From CBDCWT01 sp965223305 (GTDB taxonomy: Bacteria; Planctomycetota; Planctomycetia; Pirellulales; Pirellulaceae), in assembly GCA_965223305.1 (NCBI GenBank), contig CBDCWT010000047.1, forward strand, positions 62,001-126,000: a stretch of 64,000 bases of DNA, read 5' to 3'. Position 1 is the stretch's first letter, and each line of letters opens with the position of its first letter. The notes beneath the pieces were generated by a model. That model worked only from the letters and a program-made list of their open reading frames with translations, searched no databases and had not been told where the DNA came from. The position numbers were made by a program, and so were the translations under genes. Below, one piece after another: positions 1-8,633 of this stretch.

Positions 1-1643
1 CGAGCCAAATCGACGATCCTGACCGGATCTCCCATCTCGAGCAGGAACACTTCTCCTCCCCGTCCCATGGCTGCAGCTTGAAGAACGAGCCGGGAGGCCT
101 CCGGAATGGTCATGAAGAACCGTTCCATATCGGGATCGGTGATCGTGATCGGTCCACCGCGTCGGATTTGCTCTTGGAACAACGGTACGACACTGCCGGT
201 GGATCCCAGGACGTTACCAAAGCGAACGGCAACGAAGCGAGTTGCGGATTCGTTGCTCAGTGCGTGGATGTATCTCTCGGCGATCTGTTTGGTCGCGCCC
301 ATGACACTGGTCGGCCTTACCGCTTTGTCGGTGGAAACCAGCACAAAGCTGGCCACGCCGTGCGCGTCGGCCGCGTCGGCGACGACCTTCGTGCCGATGA
401 CGTTGTTCTTTACAGACTCTCCCACGTTTGCTTCCATTAAAGGCACGTGTTTATGCGCCGCAGCATGGAACACGACGTGAGGGCGATGTTGCTCGAACAA
501 CTGATTGATGCGCGTCCGATCACGGACATCCGCGATGGCCACATGCAGTTTTGTCTCGTCGCCTACGAGCTGGACCAGTTCGTTGTGAATCGAGAAAATA
601 CGGTTCTCGCCGCGTCCCAGCAGCACCAGCGATTGCGGAGAGAACTGCACCAGCAGGCGGCAGATTTCGGAACCGATGCTACCACCAGCCCCGGTGACCA
701 TCACGGTCCGTCCCTGCACGAGGTGGCGAATCGCAGCAGTGTCCAGCTCTGCAGAATCGCGTCGCAGCAGATCTTCGATGGCAACGTTTCGCACAGGGAG
801 GAACTTGTCTCCGTGCAGCCGATCCTCGAACCGCGGAACAATTTTCAGTTTTAGGCCCTGATACTTGCAGACGTCCATCAGCTGACGGAGCTCTCTGCCG
901 TGCAATCGGCCGGCAGTGACCAGCACGTCAGTCACGCCGTACGCCGCAGCAACACGAGCGATGTCTTTGACATGTCCAAGTATTGGAATTCGCCCCAGCC
1001 GTCCTACTCGATCGCTGTCGCTGGTACAAAGTAGCCCGCGGACACGGAACGGCACGCGGCCGTAGGATTGAATCTGATGTGCCAGAAAGACGGCTTCGTC
1101 ATCGGTGCCGACGAGGATGGCGCTGCGATAACCGCTGGCATTCATCGCCGGCCAGACGCATTCCCGGAACAGCCGCCATGTTGAACGAAGGGAGCCGATT
1201 GCTACGAGGCAGATCGTTGCGTCCAGGATCAGCACCGAGCGGGGAATGACTCCCCCATAGCCGAACCGGCCGAAAGCCGCGATGCAGACAAGACAGAAGA
1301 AACAGGTCCTTGCTAAGGCTACGAGGTCACCAAAAGTCACATACCGCCACCAGCCGTGAAGCTGACCAGTGACTCCAAAAATGGCGAGCTTGAAGGCGAG
1401 AACCCAGGGGAGGCTATGCCAAAAGACCGTCGCCAGCTGCGGCTCGAGGTTGAATTCATGTCGTAGCTGGTAGGCTGCCCAATAGGCCAGGGAGAACAAG
1501 ACCACATGTGCCGCTCCCAGCAGCCAGACACGCCGAGTTACCAGCGCCGCTTTGAATTGCCGCCAGGCGATCTGCGGCCGCACTCCCTGGCTTAGCTCGT
1601 TGTCCATATCCGACAAGGAAACGCTGTTGATGTTAATCGTCAT
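1..1643 (-). CDS. CapD/WbpM-like nucleoside-diphosphate-sugar epimerase/dehydratase (partial)
   Basis: Reading leftward from an ATG at 1643, one frame stays open to the window edge, so the C-terminus is missing (about 547 residues visible). The N-terminal third carries several hydrophobic helices followed by a CoA-binding-like domain. Around residue 316 there is the Rossmann motif TGAGGSIGSE, and around residue 440 the segment STDKAVRPTSVMGATKQ, as in membrane-bound CapD/WbpM/FlaA1 proteins. Those enzymes convert UDP-sugars (4,6-dehydratase or epimerase activity) for capsule or exopolysaccharide repeat units at the inner membrane. It is the last visible gene of the leftward exosortase/EPS operon and starts 79 bases after epsI ends. 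The exact sugar substrate cannot be read from sequence. Confidence 0.9.
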   Translation of the reverse strand, partial: MTININSVSLSDMDNELSQGVRPQIAWRQFKAALVTRRVWLLGAAHVVLFSLAYWAAYQLRHEFNLEPQLATVFWHSLPWVLAFKLAIFGVTGQLHGWWRYVTFGDLVALARTCFFCLVCIAAFGRFGYGGVIPRSVLILDATICLVAIGSLRSTWRLFRECVWPAMNASGYRSAILVGTDDEAVFLAHQIQSYGRVPFRVRGLLCTSDSDRVGRLGRIPILGHVKDIARVAAAYGVTDVLVTAGRLHGRELRQLMDVCKYQGLKLKIVPRFEDRLHGDKFLPVRNVAIEDLLRRDSAELDTAAIRHLVQGRTVMVTGAGGSIGSEICRLLVQFSPQSLVLLGRGENRIFSIHNELVQLVGDETKLHVAIADVRDRTRINQLFEQHRPHVVFHAAAHKHVPLMEANVGESVKNNVIGTKVVADAADAHGVASFVLVSTDKAVRPTSVMGATKQIAERYIHALSNESATRFVAVRFGNVLGSTGSVVPLFQEQIRRGGPITITDPDMERFFMTIPEASRLVLQAAAMGRGGEVFLLEMGDPVRIVDLA

Positions 1644-1722
1644 AGGATTGTGACCGGCCTCTTAGCTGTGCTTCAGTCGTGGTAGTAGTCCCGTACACTT
1701 CCTATCAGGCATCCCGCGCTGA

Positions 1723-2406
1723 CTAGCTACTGCTGTTCATCCATGAGAAGATCTGCTTGGCAACTTCCTGCAATTGGTTTTCGGAACGCTTGCCCATTCG
1801 CGGCGACTCGAGCATGACTTTGACGAGCGGCGGCCATTCGCGATTGCCCCAACACACCTCTCGTCGCAGCATCCGGTGCCTAACTCGGTCGAAGAAAAAC
1901 CGGTCGCCCATTTGGAACCAATAGAGCACCATGGTCTGACGACCGTCCCGCTCGAAGGTCAACAGCTTTGCGGGGAACGTCTGGCCCTCTGCTTCGATCA
2001 GGAGGTCCTCAGAAGCAGTTTCTGTTCCTAGCGCGGCAGCGCTGTCTTCGTTTGTCTCGATGTCGAGACTTTTTGAAGCAGTCTGCCGCCATCCGGCTTC
2101 CTTGTAACACTGCTCTGGAAAATGCACCTTGATGTAGTCGTCCGTCCATACGACATGGGCCGAAACCTCCTCGCCGATGGCGTTTCGATAGAGCCGGTTG
2201 ATACCTGCTTTAGCTTGCAGATATTGCTGAATTCGCTCGTCGGTAGGAACGTCCTTTCCCGACCAACTGCCGAGCTCCATCGGCATTTGGTCAAGGTCAC
2301 GGCTAGGTGGCACTACTTGGCCAAGCGTGTAGCCCCGTTTGATGTGGTCTACTGTGAACTGGCCGGCGGCCAGCACTAACATCAGGATCATTGCCCGTAA
2401 CAGCAT
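1723..2406 (-). CDS. epsI: Exosortase-associated protein EpsI (DUF3485 type)
   Basis: The 227-residue protein has an N-terminal hydrophobic segment (residues 2-16), then a periplasmic domain. The segment HFPEQCYKEAGW (residues 95-106, Cys100) matches the Pro/Cys/Gly-Trp core of the EpsI family, and a second conserved block TMVLYWFQMGDRF lies near residue 160. EpsI proteins occur with exosortases, either fused or adjacent, and are needed for exopolysaccharide production in methylotroph EPS systems. Here it is separate from the exosortase and follows the chain-length/BY-kinase gene in the same leftward operon. Length fits the stand-alone family. Confidence 0.87.
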   Translation of the reverse strand: MLLRAMILMLVLAAGQFTVDHIKRGYTLGQVVPPSRDLDQMPMELGSWSGKDVPTDERIQQYLQAKAGINRLYRNAIGEEVSAHVVWTDDYIKVHFPEQCYKEAGWRQTASKSLDIETNEDSAAALGTETASEDLLIEAEGQTFPAKLLTFERDGRQTMVLYWFQMGDRFFFDRVRHRMLRREVCWGNREWPPLVKVMLESPRMGKRSENQLQEVAKQIFSWMNSSS

Positions 2407-2465
2407 CGTTGCCTCTCCTGCTGGTTCAACTTCTACTCAGCTGACACCATCCCCGCCGCTGGCCA

Positions 2466-2493
2466 GTGCCTTCTCCCGCAAAGGCGAAGGCAC
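2466..2493. repeat. Short inverted repeat between epsI and the BY-kinase gene
   Basis: Arms GTGCCTTC (2466-2473) and GAAGGCAC (2486-2493) pair perfectly around a 12-base loop in the 112-base gap between the two genes. There is no T-run on either side, so it is not a convincing intrinsic terminator. It shares the CCTTCTCCC core with the palindrome at 9852-9872, suggesting a dispersed palindrome family. Confidence 0.5.
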
Positions 2494-2518
2494 AGAGCTC
2501 GCGGCGGTCAACACACAG

Positions 2519-4705
2519 CTAGTCACGTAGGTAGTACCTGTCATCTCTGTAATGTGTGCCGCTTCCCTCCGTGACCACCGCACCGAGTACTTCGATGCCA
2601 CACTTCGCAACGAAGTCGTGGGCTGCCCGAACTTGCGCCACGCGGCTGACGTCGCGGCGAACGGCAAACAGGACAGAATCAACATGCGGACAGATGTAGC
2701 CGGTGTCTGCTAGGGGCAATACCGGACAGCCGTCCACAATCACGAAGTCGCCAAGAGCCCGCAGCTCTTTCAAGAGCGAAGCGGTGCTCTCGTGTCCCAA
2801 CAGACGGATCGCCAAACGGTCGCAGCAGCCAGCTGAAACAGCGGAGAGATTCTCGATGCCGGTCGGCTGAACCGCTTCAGCGAGATCGATCTCGCCGCGG
2901 AGCGCCTCGCAGACTCCCGGACCTTCGGGCAGCCCGAACGTCCGATGGATCATCGGGCGACGTAGGTCGATATCCACGAGCACCACGCTCCGGCCAGCAC
3001 GCGCTAAGCTCATTGCTAACTGCGTGGACAAAGTCGTCTTGCCTTCCCCGCCTACTGCGCTGGTCACCAAGATCATCTGCGGGGACTCTCCGGTCGACTC
3101 CATCAACAGGCCGCTGGCGATTCTGTTCACCGATTCCGCCAGAATGGTCTGCCAGTAGTGGTAGCGACTGCGGCCACGTTTGCCGTTGGCCAGATGTCGA
3201 ACTGCTTGGGCGGGAATCAAAGGAACCGTGCCCACGATGTTGAGATCCGCAAAGCGGACCAGATCTTGAGAGCTATTGACCTTCTTGGACTGCACATCCA
3301 TGAACAGGATCAATGAAATGGGAACCATGAAGGCGGCAAATCCCGCTAATCCCGAGAGACCGATGCGGCTGAACTGATTGGCCGGGACCGATTCGTCTGC
3401 CTGGTTGTAAACCTGGACCCGCGGCTGTGACTTCAGTTCAACTTCCAGTTCGGACTTCTTCTGAGCGATGACGTCACGATTCCGTTCGAGAGTTTGGACA
3501 TCTGCCCTGAGCGTCTCCACCTCGAACGAAACGCCGCCAGAAACACCCAGTTCTTCTTCCAGTTGTTGGATGTTGAACTCCAGATACTCATGCAGCTCGT
3601 TTAACGTCGCAACCTGGCCGGTCAGCTCTTGCACCGTCGCGCCCACCTCGATCGGCTCGAGAAGCCGCATCTCTTCCTCGATCATCTTGATCCGCTCGTC
3701 CATGCGTGTACTGACTTTGCTCATCAGTCCAGCAGTCATCTCCTCGCCTAAACCATTCTTGAACGCCCGATTGGCTTCGTTCACAAACCGAAGCGCCTCG
3801 GCTCGGTCGGCTCGCAGCGTACGCAACTCACTATCTTCCGTGAGAGCATTCCTCAGAGCCGTCGAGGAAACTTCCGTAGTAGTCCCGTCGGCTCTGGATT
3901 GGGCGGCCTCAAGTTGAGAACCGGCCTGAATCTGTTGCATCTCGACGTCGAATCGCTTCTCCCGCAGGCCGTTGAGCTGCCCCACGAGCTGCTGCTCGTT
4001 GACCGACAAGGTGGCCCGGTCACTAGTACCGACCTCATCAGCGAGTTGAGCGAGATTCTGTCTTCGGCGACGGAGTTTGTTCTGAACGTCGTCGTACAAA
4101 TGCTCAATCTGTCCGAGCCGATCGGTTCGCTCATGCAGCTGCCGATTAACCACCTCGGTCATGTAGGCGTTAACGACGGCGTCTGCAAGGATCGGCGCCG
4201 ATGCCTGATCGGGTGAAGTCACGGTGACCGTCATAATCTCCGTGTCATCGGGTGTCGAAATGTCAACGTGCTTCTTAAGCCACTGGACAGCATCCTCTTG
4301 GTTTTCTTGGATCACGCTCAGCTGCGAGACTTCCGGGTCGCGCAACGCCTCCATCATGACAAAGCTCGTCTTGGCCAACTCGCGCTGCGTTCCTTGAAAG
4401 AGCTCAAATTTTCCTGCAGCCTCGACACCGTCGAACACGAGTCCACTTCCGTTAGCCGAAAGTCGCAGAATCGCCGTCGACTCGTAGAGCGGCTTTTGGG
4501 CGAACCAGGCCCCGGCCGCGGCGGCAATCGCGAACAAAATGGCGATTGGAATGCAGAGCGTGCCGCGGCGGCGAAAGGCGTGAAAGAAGTCGGCCGGCTT
4601 TACGTCGAGGACCGGTTCATCAACGCGCGGTGGCGTTATCAGAGGATCAAATTGGGGAACGGGAATCGGAGCTGTCGCTACTGCGTGACCGTTGTTTTCA
4701 GCCAT
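2519..4705 (-). CDS. Wzz/GumC-type chain-length regulator fused to BY-kinase
   Basis: The 728-residue protein has a first membrane helix near residues 50-72, a long coiled-coil periplasmic region (about 150-440) and a second helix near 455-475 (SGLAGFAAFMVPISLILFM), the Wzz/GNVR layout. A cytoplasmic P-loop domain follows: Walker A SAVGGEGKTT (549-558), Walker A-prime VVLVDIDLRRP (574-584), Walker B FVIVDGCPVL (about 654). The C-terminus carries tyrosines 719, 724 and 725, a minimal version of the autophosphorylation cluster of bacterial tyrosine kinases. It should control polysaccharide chain length and export together with the Wza-like protein at 7335-8621. It lies 84 bases after the exosortase gene in the same operon. 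Confidence 0.92.
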   Translation of the reverse strand: MAENNGHAVATAPIPVPQFDPLITPPRVDEPVLDVKPADFFHAFRRRGTLCIPIAILFAIAAAAGAWFAQKPLYESTAILRLSANGSGLVFDGVEAAGKFELFQGTQRELAKTSFVMMEALRDPEVSQLSVIQENQEDAVQWLKKHVDISTPDDTEIMTVTVTSPDQASAPILADAVVNAYMTEVVNRQLHERTDRLGQIEHLYDDVQNKLRRRRQNLAQLADEVGTSDRATLSVNEQQLVGQLNGLREKRFDVEMQQIQAGSQLEAAQSRADGTTTEVSSTALRNALTEDSELRTLRADRAEALRFVNEANRAFKNGLGEEMTAGLMSKVSTRMDERIKMIEEEMRLLEPIEVGATVQELTGQVATLNELHEYLEFNIQQLEEELGVSGGVSFEVETLRADVQTLERNRDVIAQKKSELEVELKSQPRVQVYNQADESVPANQFSRIGLSGLAGFAAFMVPISLILFMDVQSKKVNSSQDLVRFADLNIVGTVPLIPAQAVRHLANGKRGRSRYHYWQTILAESVNRIASGLLMESTGESPQMILVTSAVGGEGKTTLSTQLAMSLARAGRSVVLVDIDLRRPMIHRTFGLPEGPGVCEALRGEIDLAEAVQPTGIENLSAVSAGCCDRLAIRLLGHESTASLLKELRALGDFVIVDGCPVLPLADTGYICPHVDSVLFAVRRDVSRVAQVRAAHDFVAKCGIEVLGAVVTEGSGTHYRDDRYYLRD

Positions 4706-4789
4706 TGGATACTCGCGCCTTTCTCAGTTTCTTTAGATGGTCGGATCGATGGAGTGACAACCGCCCCACACGGTTTGGGCCGCCAGGGG

Positions 4790-5665
4790 CTAAGCTCTTG
4801 GCGAGAACTGTTCTCTTTGCAGCGGAAGCGGTCCGTGCCCCCAGTCTTGTTGGACTAGTAATCTACGAATCAAGGCGATCTCTCCCCAAACGATCAGCGA
4901 GGCGAGAGGCAACATCAGGAATCCGAACAGATCGTGAAACACGGCGTCCGCCAGCTCGGCACCCGCCAGTTCGTGGAGGACGCCCGTCGATGAGATGCGA
5001 AATACGTTGGCGGCAATCGTAGCCGGTATCGCACTAAACAAAACGGTGAGCTTCTCCGGCAAACCTTGGACTAGGAATGCCGCGCCAACGCTGACCGCCA
5101 AAAACAACATTGTCGAGCGAAGTCCAGAACAAGCTGCTGCAACACTCAGCTGGCCGTCCGCCATGGTGATGACATTGCCGTACGATGCGGATGGAATTCC
5201 AATCGTCTGCAGGATGAACGTGCTCAAGACTGTCGCAATGCGCTGCAGCACCAGGTGTCCCCACGTGTCCAAAAAACCGGGTAGCGGAATCATGAAAACT
5301 AAGAACACGATCGCCGGCCAAGCCCAGTGGAGTGCACGCCAGCCGCCTACAAACAGCACCACGCCAGCCAAACAAGGCACAATCGACATGGGTCCAAAGA
5401 CAGGGTCCGACATGTACGCCGATGCACACCGCAAGAGGATCGCGGACGCGACCAACGGTATCCCCCACCAGCTGCCCGAAGCGCTCCAGTCCTTCATCAG
5501 CGGCCAACGCCGCTTCAACAAGAAGATGGAAAAGGGAATGACCAGGAAACCGTAGACGTAGTCAGAGTCTGCCCACCAGCGTCCCACAAGTCGTGTGAGG
5601 TCGGCCGCATAGCACCAGATCAAAACCACAGCCAGGAGAATCAACGCAGCATATCTTGTTCGCAT
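4790..5665 (-). CDS. Exosortase (EpsH family membrane transpeptidase)
   Basis: The 291-residue polytopic membrane protein starts with the exosortase-typical YVYGFLVIPFSIFLL stretch (residues 37-50). The expected catalytic triad is in place: Cys179 in AACSGLRS, Arg223 in NVFRIS, and His244 in HDLFGF. Exosortases are sortase-like enzymes of Gram-negative envelopes that process proteins with a C-terminal PEP-CTERM-type signal, and they are genetically linked to EPS production. The gene begins two bases after the response-regulator stop codon, consistent with translational coupling. No protein with a recognisable PEP-CTERM tail is encoded in this window, so its substrates lie elsewhere or use a divergent signal. 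The exosortase subtype cannot be assigned by eye. Confidence 0.93.
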   Translation of the reverse strand: MRTRYAALILLAVVLIWCYAADLTRLVGRWWADSDYVYGFLVIPFSIFLLKRRWPLMKDWSASGSWWGIPLVASAILLRCASAYMSDPVFGPMSIVPCLAGVVLFVGGWRALHWAWPAIVFLVFMIPLPGFLDTWGHLVLQRIATVLSTFILQTIGIPSASYGNVITMADGQLSVAAACSGLRSTMLFLAVSVGAAFLVQGLPEKLTVLFSAIPATIAANVFRISSTGVLHELAGAELADAVFHDLFGFLMLPLASLIVWGEIALIRRLLVQQDWGHGPLPLQREQFSPRA

Positions 5666-5667
5666 TC

Positions 5668-6345
5668 TCAGAGCCTCGCACTCACAACATCACGTAGTTT
5701 CTCGTCACGCGACTGGATTCGCTCGTCGTTCCAAATGTCTAGCTGCCCCAAACGTTGCAGCTGAGCCACGGAGTCGACTCCCAGTTTCTTCATCAGCTTC
5801 GCCCGGCGAAGTTCCACCGTGCGAACGGTTACATCAAGCGCGTTGGCAATCCCGCGGTTTGACTCACCTGCCCAAATCAACTGAAGCACCTGCTCTTCCT
5901 TCACTGTTAGGCACTCCATTCGTGAACGTACTTGCTGCTGCCAATGTCGGGCGGTGACGCGGTCCCCGTCCAAAGAGACGGCCTCGTAGATTGCCTCCCT
6001 TAGCTCGTCGGTGATCACAGGCTTCTCAAGGAAGTGAAGGGCTCCACTTCGCATTGCCTGTACTGCCGACCGAACCGTTGAATGAGAGGTCAGGAAAATG
6101 GCTGGGATCGCGGGTCGGCCGAGCGAGGCGATGCGGTTTAGCAAACTAAACCCGCTCATGTCGGGCAGCACCAACTCCAAGACAATGCACCCACTGACCG
6201 CCGGCTTGAACCCGTCCAGAAAGCGAGCCCCGTTGACGAAGGACGCACAACGGAATCCCAATTCCCCGACCAGTTGCACAACCGCTCGGCGTGACTCCTG
6301 TTCACTGTCAACGACGTAAACCATTGTCGAATCTTGGTTAATCAT
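5668..6345 (-). CDS. FixJ/NarL-like response regulator with Glu at the phosphoacceptor position
   Basis: The 225-residue protein has an N-terminal receiver domain and a C-terminal LuxR-type helix-turn-helix (about residues 150-200). In FixJ-like receivers the phosphorylated Asp lies in a V-x-D-V-x-x-P-G-M-S-G context; here the segment is GCIVLELVLPDMSG, with Glu57 in that place (codon GAG at 6177-6175). The acidic pocket is partly kept (Asp13, Glu15), as are Thr85 and Lys107. This may be a phosphomimetic or phosphorylation-independent regulator. It is the first gene of the leftward exosortase operon, so autoregulation of the EPS locus is a reasonable inference. The ATG at 6345 is preceded by AAGGAG at a rather long distance. 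Confidence 0.85.
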   Translation of the reverse strand: MINQDSTMVYVVDSEQESRRAVVQLVGELGFRCASFVNGARFLDGFKPAVSGCIVLELVLPDMSGFSLLNRIASLGRPAIPAIFLTSHSTVRSAVQAMRSGALHFLEKPVITDELREAIYEAVSLDGDRVTARHWQQQVRSRMECLTVKEEQVLQLIWAGESNRGIANALDVTVRTVELRRAKLMKKLGVDSVAQLQRLGQLDIWNDERIQSRDEKLRDVVSARL

Positions 6346-6383
6346 CTTACCGAATCACCACTCCTTTTGGCAGGACTCAAGTC

Positions 6384-6400
6384 AGCAGCTCTCGTGCCAA
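6384..6400 (-). promoter_or_regulatory. Candidate sigma-54 (-24/-12) promoter of the exosortase operon
   Basis: On the minus strand the sequence reads TTGGCACG-N4-CTGCT, with the invariant GG and GC separated by exactly ten bases, against the RpoN consensus YTGGCACG-N4-TTGCW. Only one base of the -12 element differs. The predicted start point would be about 25-30 bases upstream of the response-regulator ATG. RpoN control of exosortase/PEP-CTERM EPS systems is described in proteobacteria. Confidence 0.65.
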
Positions 6401-6460
6401 GTCCAAAAAAACAACGTAAAGTATTGTGAGCACAGGAGATAAACCTACTGGCTCGGCTCC

Positions 6461-6508
6461 CGCAGGTTGCCGTTTCGCACCCGCAGGTTGCGATTTCCCT
6501 ACGGTTGC
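6461..6508. promoter_or_regulatory. Direct repeats upstream of the sigma-54-like promoter (possible enhancer sites)
   Basis: The 10-mer CGCAGGTTGC occurs at 6461-6470 and again at 6482-6491, a 21-base (two helical turns) period. A degenerate third copy, ACGGTTGC, is at 6501-6508. They lie about 60-125 bases upstream of the candidate -24/-12 element, a usual position for activator sites of sigma-54 promoters. They also sit between two divergent genes and could serve both. Confidence 0.45.
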
Positions 6509-6622
6509 GGCGTTTTGCGGCCGAAACCTGAGACAAGTCAAATGGCCTAGGGCCTCGCTGCCGATACAATAGGTACAGTTGACGCAACCTTAATCACCGC
6601 TCGCACAGTAAAGGGCCAAGCG

Positions 6623-7048
6623 ATGTTCGCAATCGTCACAGCCGTCCAAAAGGTAAACACAGCACTGAGCCCACGGTACTCATTGTTATTGGGGTTCGTG
6701 GCAACTCTCTTGCTGTGGGCCCCGGCCGACGCTCAGCAGCGGACGGTCCGAGCGACGCCGCGAGCGCCGAGTGCGGCGGCTTACGCGCCCCGCTTCAGCG
6801 CCTACCTGGGCCTGCTCCGCAACGATGGTGGCCCGCTGCCCAACTACTTTCAATTTGTCCGCCCGCAGACTCAGATTCAGGACGCGTTCCGGCAACAGGA
6901 ACGCGCGCTGCAGCGTCAGCGGCAAAACACCCAGGCACTCAGCCGGCAACTCAACTCGATTCAGCGACAGCAGCAGACTGGTGTCAGGCCTACAGGCGTA
7001 GCCGGTGGGTTTCGCCGATACTCGCACTTCTTCCCTTCGCTCCGCTGA
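6623..7048 (+). CDS. Small secreted hypothetical protein
   Basis: The 141-residue product has a signal peptide-like N-terminus (hydrophobic stretch YSLLLGFVATLLLWAPADA, cleavage plausible after about residue 37). The mature part is short and contains a Gln/Arg-rich stretch (about residues 88-115) likely to form a coiled coil, then ends in GGFRRYSHFFPSLR. I do not recognise a family. It is transcribed divergently from the exosortase operon and upstream of the Wza-like gene, so it may be an envelope accessory of the EPS system. Function unknown. Confidence 0.6.
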   Translation: MFAIVTAVQKVNTALSPRYSLLLGFVATLLLWAPADAQQRTVRATPRAPSAAAYAPRFSAYLGLLRNDGGPLPNYFQFVRPQTQIQDAFRQQERALQRQRQNTQALSRQLNSIQRQQQTGVRPTGVAGGFRRYSHFFPSLR

Positions 7049-7334
7049 CAGCGATGCGACTCTGCAGCGTGAGCCGCCAGCGCGGCTTTGCGATGCATTG
7101 ACCGGCAGTTTTGTAGATTGCCAGAGTTCGCTGTTTCCACCTATTTCGGATGTTCTGCGCAGATTGTCTGGTCGTAGCACGATGTGTGAATGCTTACTGA
7201 TTGGGAAAAATTTGACGGAAACCCATGCAAAGATGAAGCGGTTCTGTCGATCAGCCGATTGTTTCGAATGTGCAGGTCGTACGGACAGTCCCACAGGCCG
7301 GTATTCCGTCACTACGCGTCGAACAGGTGTTTTC

Positions 7335-8621
7335 ATGCATCTTGGAATTGTCAAATGGCTGGTACCGTGTGTCTTGCTTAGCTTCGCGGGCTGCCAATCG
7401 CTGGTTCACGTCCACAACCACGGGCCGGGGGAAGTCCTGCCGGCGGCTGGCCCGGACACGCCCAAGGAACTATCGAAAGTGGTCCTTCCGTCGTACCGGA
7501 TTGAGCCACCGGATATTCTCAACATTGAAGCCGTCCGTCTGATTCCCAGGTCTCCGTACACACTGAATACGGTGGACTTGCTGCGGATTCGTGTTCAGCG
7601 GGCTAGCATCGACCGCCTTGTCCCATCTGACATTCTCGTAATCCGCGTCCTGGGAGCGCCCTCGATCGCTCCGATCGACGGAGAGTTTTTGATTCAGCCC
7701 AGTGGGCATGTGAGTCTCGGACCTCCCTATGGTGCGGTCTCTGTGGCCGGTTTGACGCTGGAGCAAGCCGAGGCTGAAATCGAACAGCATCTAAGGAACA
7801 TCTTGGAAATCCCAACCACGAAACTGGCCCTTGGTGAAGCAGGCATGGCCGCCGATGGAGAGTACTCCATCGAAGTTGACGGCACGATCGACTTCGGACA
7901 TCCGTACGGCCGCGTGCCGGTTACTGGGCTGACGATTGGTGAGGCCCGTGAGGCGCTGAAGGACCACTTCACAAACTTCTTCGAAGCGCCAGCCGTGTCG
8001 ATCAATCTGCTGCAGACTGGATTGCAGCAGCAGGTCACCGGCGAGCATCTGGTGGGACCGGATGGAACGGTAACTCTTGGCATGTATGGGTCGGTCCCCG
8101 TCGTTAACATGACGGTCGATGAAGCTCGCGTGGCGATCGAACATCATCTGTCCCAGTTCCTGGACCAGCCGAAGGTGGCAGTGTCGGTCTTTTCGTTCAA
8201 CAGCAAGGTCTATTACGTGATCGCCCAAGGCGCAGGTTTTGGAGATCAAGTCTTTTCATTTCCCATCACGGGCCGCGAGACGGTACTAGATGCTCTGGCA
8301 CAGATCCAGGGATTACCCGAGGTGTCTTCGTCCCGCATGTGGATAGCGCGTCCGTCGCCGATGGAGGGTGAGTACCAGGTGCTTCCGGTTGAATGGAACA
8401 AGATCACTTCTCTGGGCGGCACTGAGACGAACTACCAGCTGATGCCCGGCGACAGACTGTATGTAGCCCAGGACAAACTCGTCGCATTCGATCGTATGAT
8501 TGGCAAGGTGACCGCCCCCTTGGAACGCATGATGGGCTTCTCCATCTTGGGTGCATCCACCGCGACGCGTCTCTCCGGAAGAGTGTTGGCTGGCGGCGGA
8601 AATCCACTTGGTCGCTTCTAG
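7335..8621 (+). CDS. Wza-like polysaccharide export lipoprotein with three tandem export modules
   Basis: An upstream in-frame extension to 7005 exists, but the ATG at 7335 gives a proper lipoprotein signal (MHLGIVKWLVPCVLLSFAGC, lipobox Cys20), so I use it (428 residues). After it come repeated polysaccharide-export units with the pattern GxxxIxxDGxVxLGxxYGxVxVxGLTxxEAxxxIxxHL: near residues 110-165, 175-230 and 240-295. A soluble-ligand-binding beta-grasp-like domain follows (about 300-380). Such proteins form the outer-membrane pore for EPS or capsule and work with a Wzz/BY-kinase, encoded here at 2519-4705. Most family members have a single export module, so the triplication is notable. 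Confidence 0.88.
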   Translation: MHLGIVKWLVPCVLLSFAGCQSLVHVHNHGPGEVLPAAGPDTPKELSKVVLPSYRIEPPDILNIEAVRLIPRSPYTLNTVDLLRIRVQRASIDRLVPSDILVIRVLGAPSIAPIDGEFLIQPSGHVSLGPPYGAVSVAGLTLEQAEAEIEQHLRNILEIPTTKLALGEAGMAADGEYSIEVDGTIDFGHPYGRVPVTGLTIGEAREALKDHFTNFFEAPAVSINLLQTGLQQQVTGEHLVGPDGTVTLGMYGSVPVVNMTVDEARVAIEHHLSQFLDQPKVAVSVFSFNSKVYYVIAQGAGFGDQVFSFPITGRETVLDALAQIQGLPEVSSSRMWIARPSPMEGEYQVLPVEWNKITSLGGTETNYQLMPGDRLYVAQDKLVAFDRMIGKVTAPLERMMGFSILGASTATRLSGRVLAGGGNPLGRF

Positions 8622-8633
8622 GAATTAGGGTCT

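Noticed and set aside
6342..6587. 81-codon minus-strand frame upstream of the response regulator
   Set aside because: It overlaps the sigma-54-like promoter and the direct repeats, and its composition reflects those repeats rather than coding sequence.
7005..7334. N-terminal extension of the export lipoprotein frame
   Set aside because: It would bury the lipobox inside the protein; ATG 7335 gives a proper lipoprotein signal.
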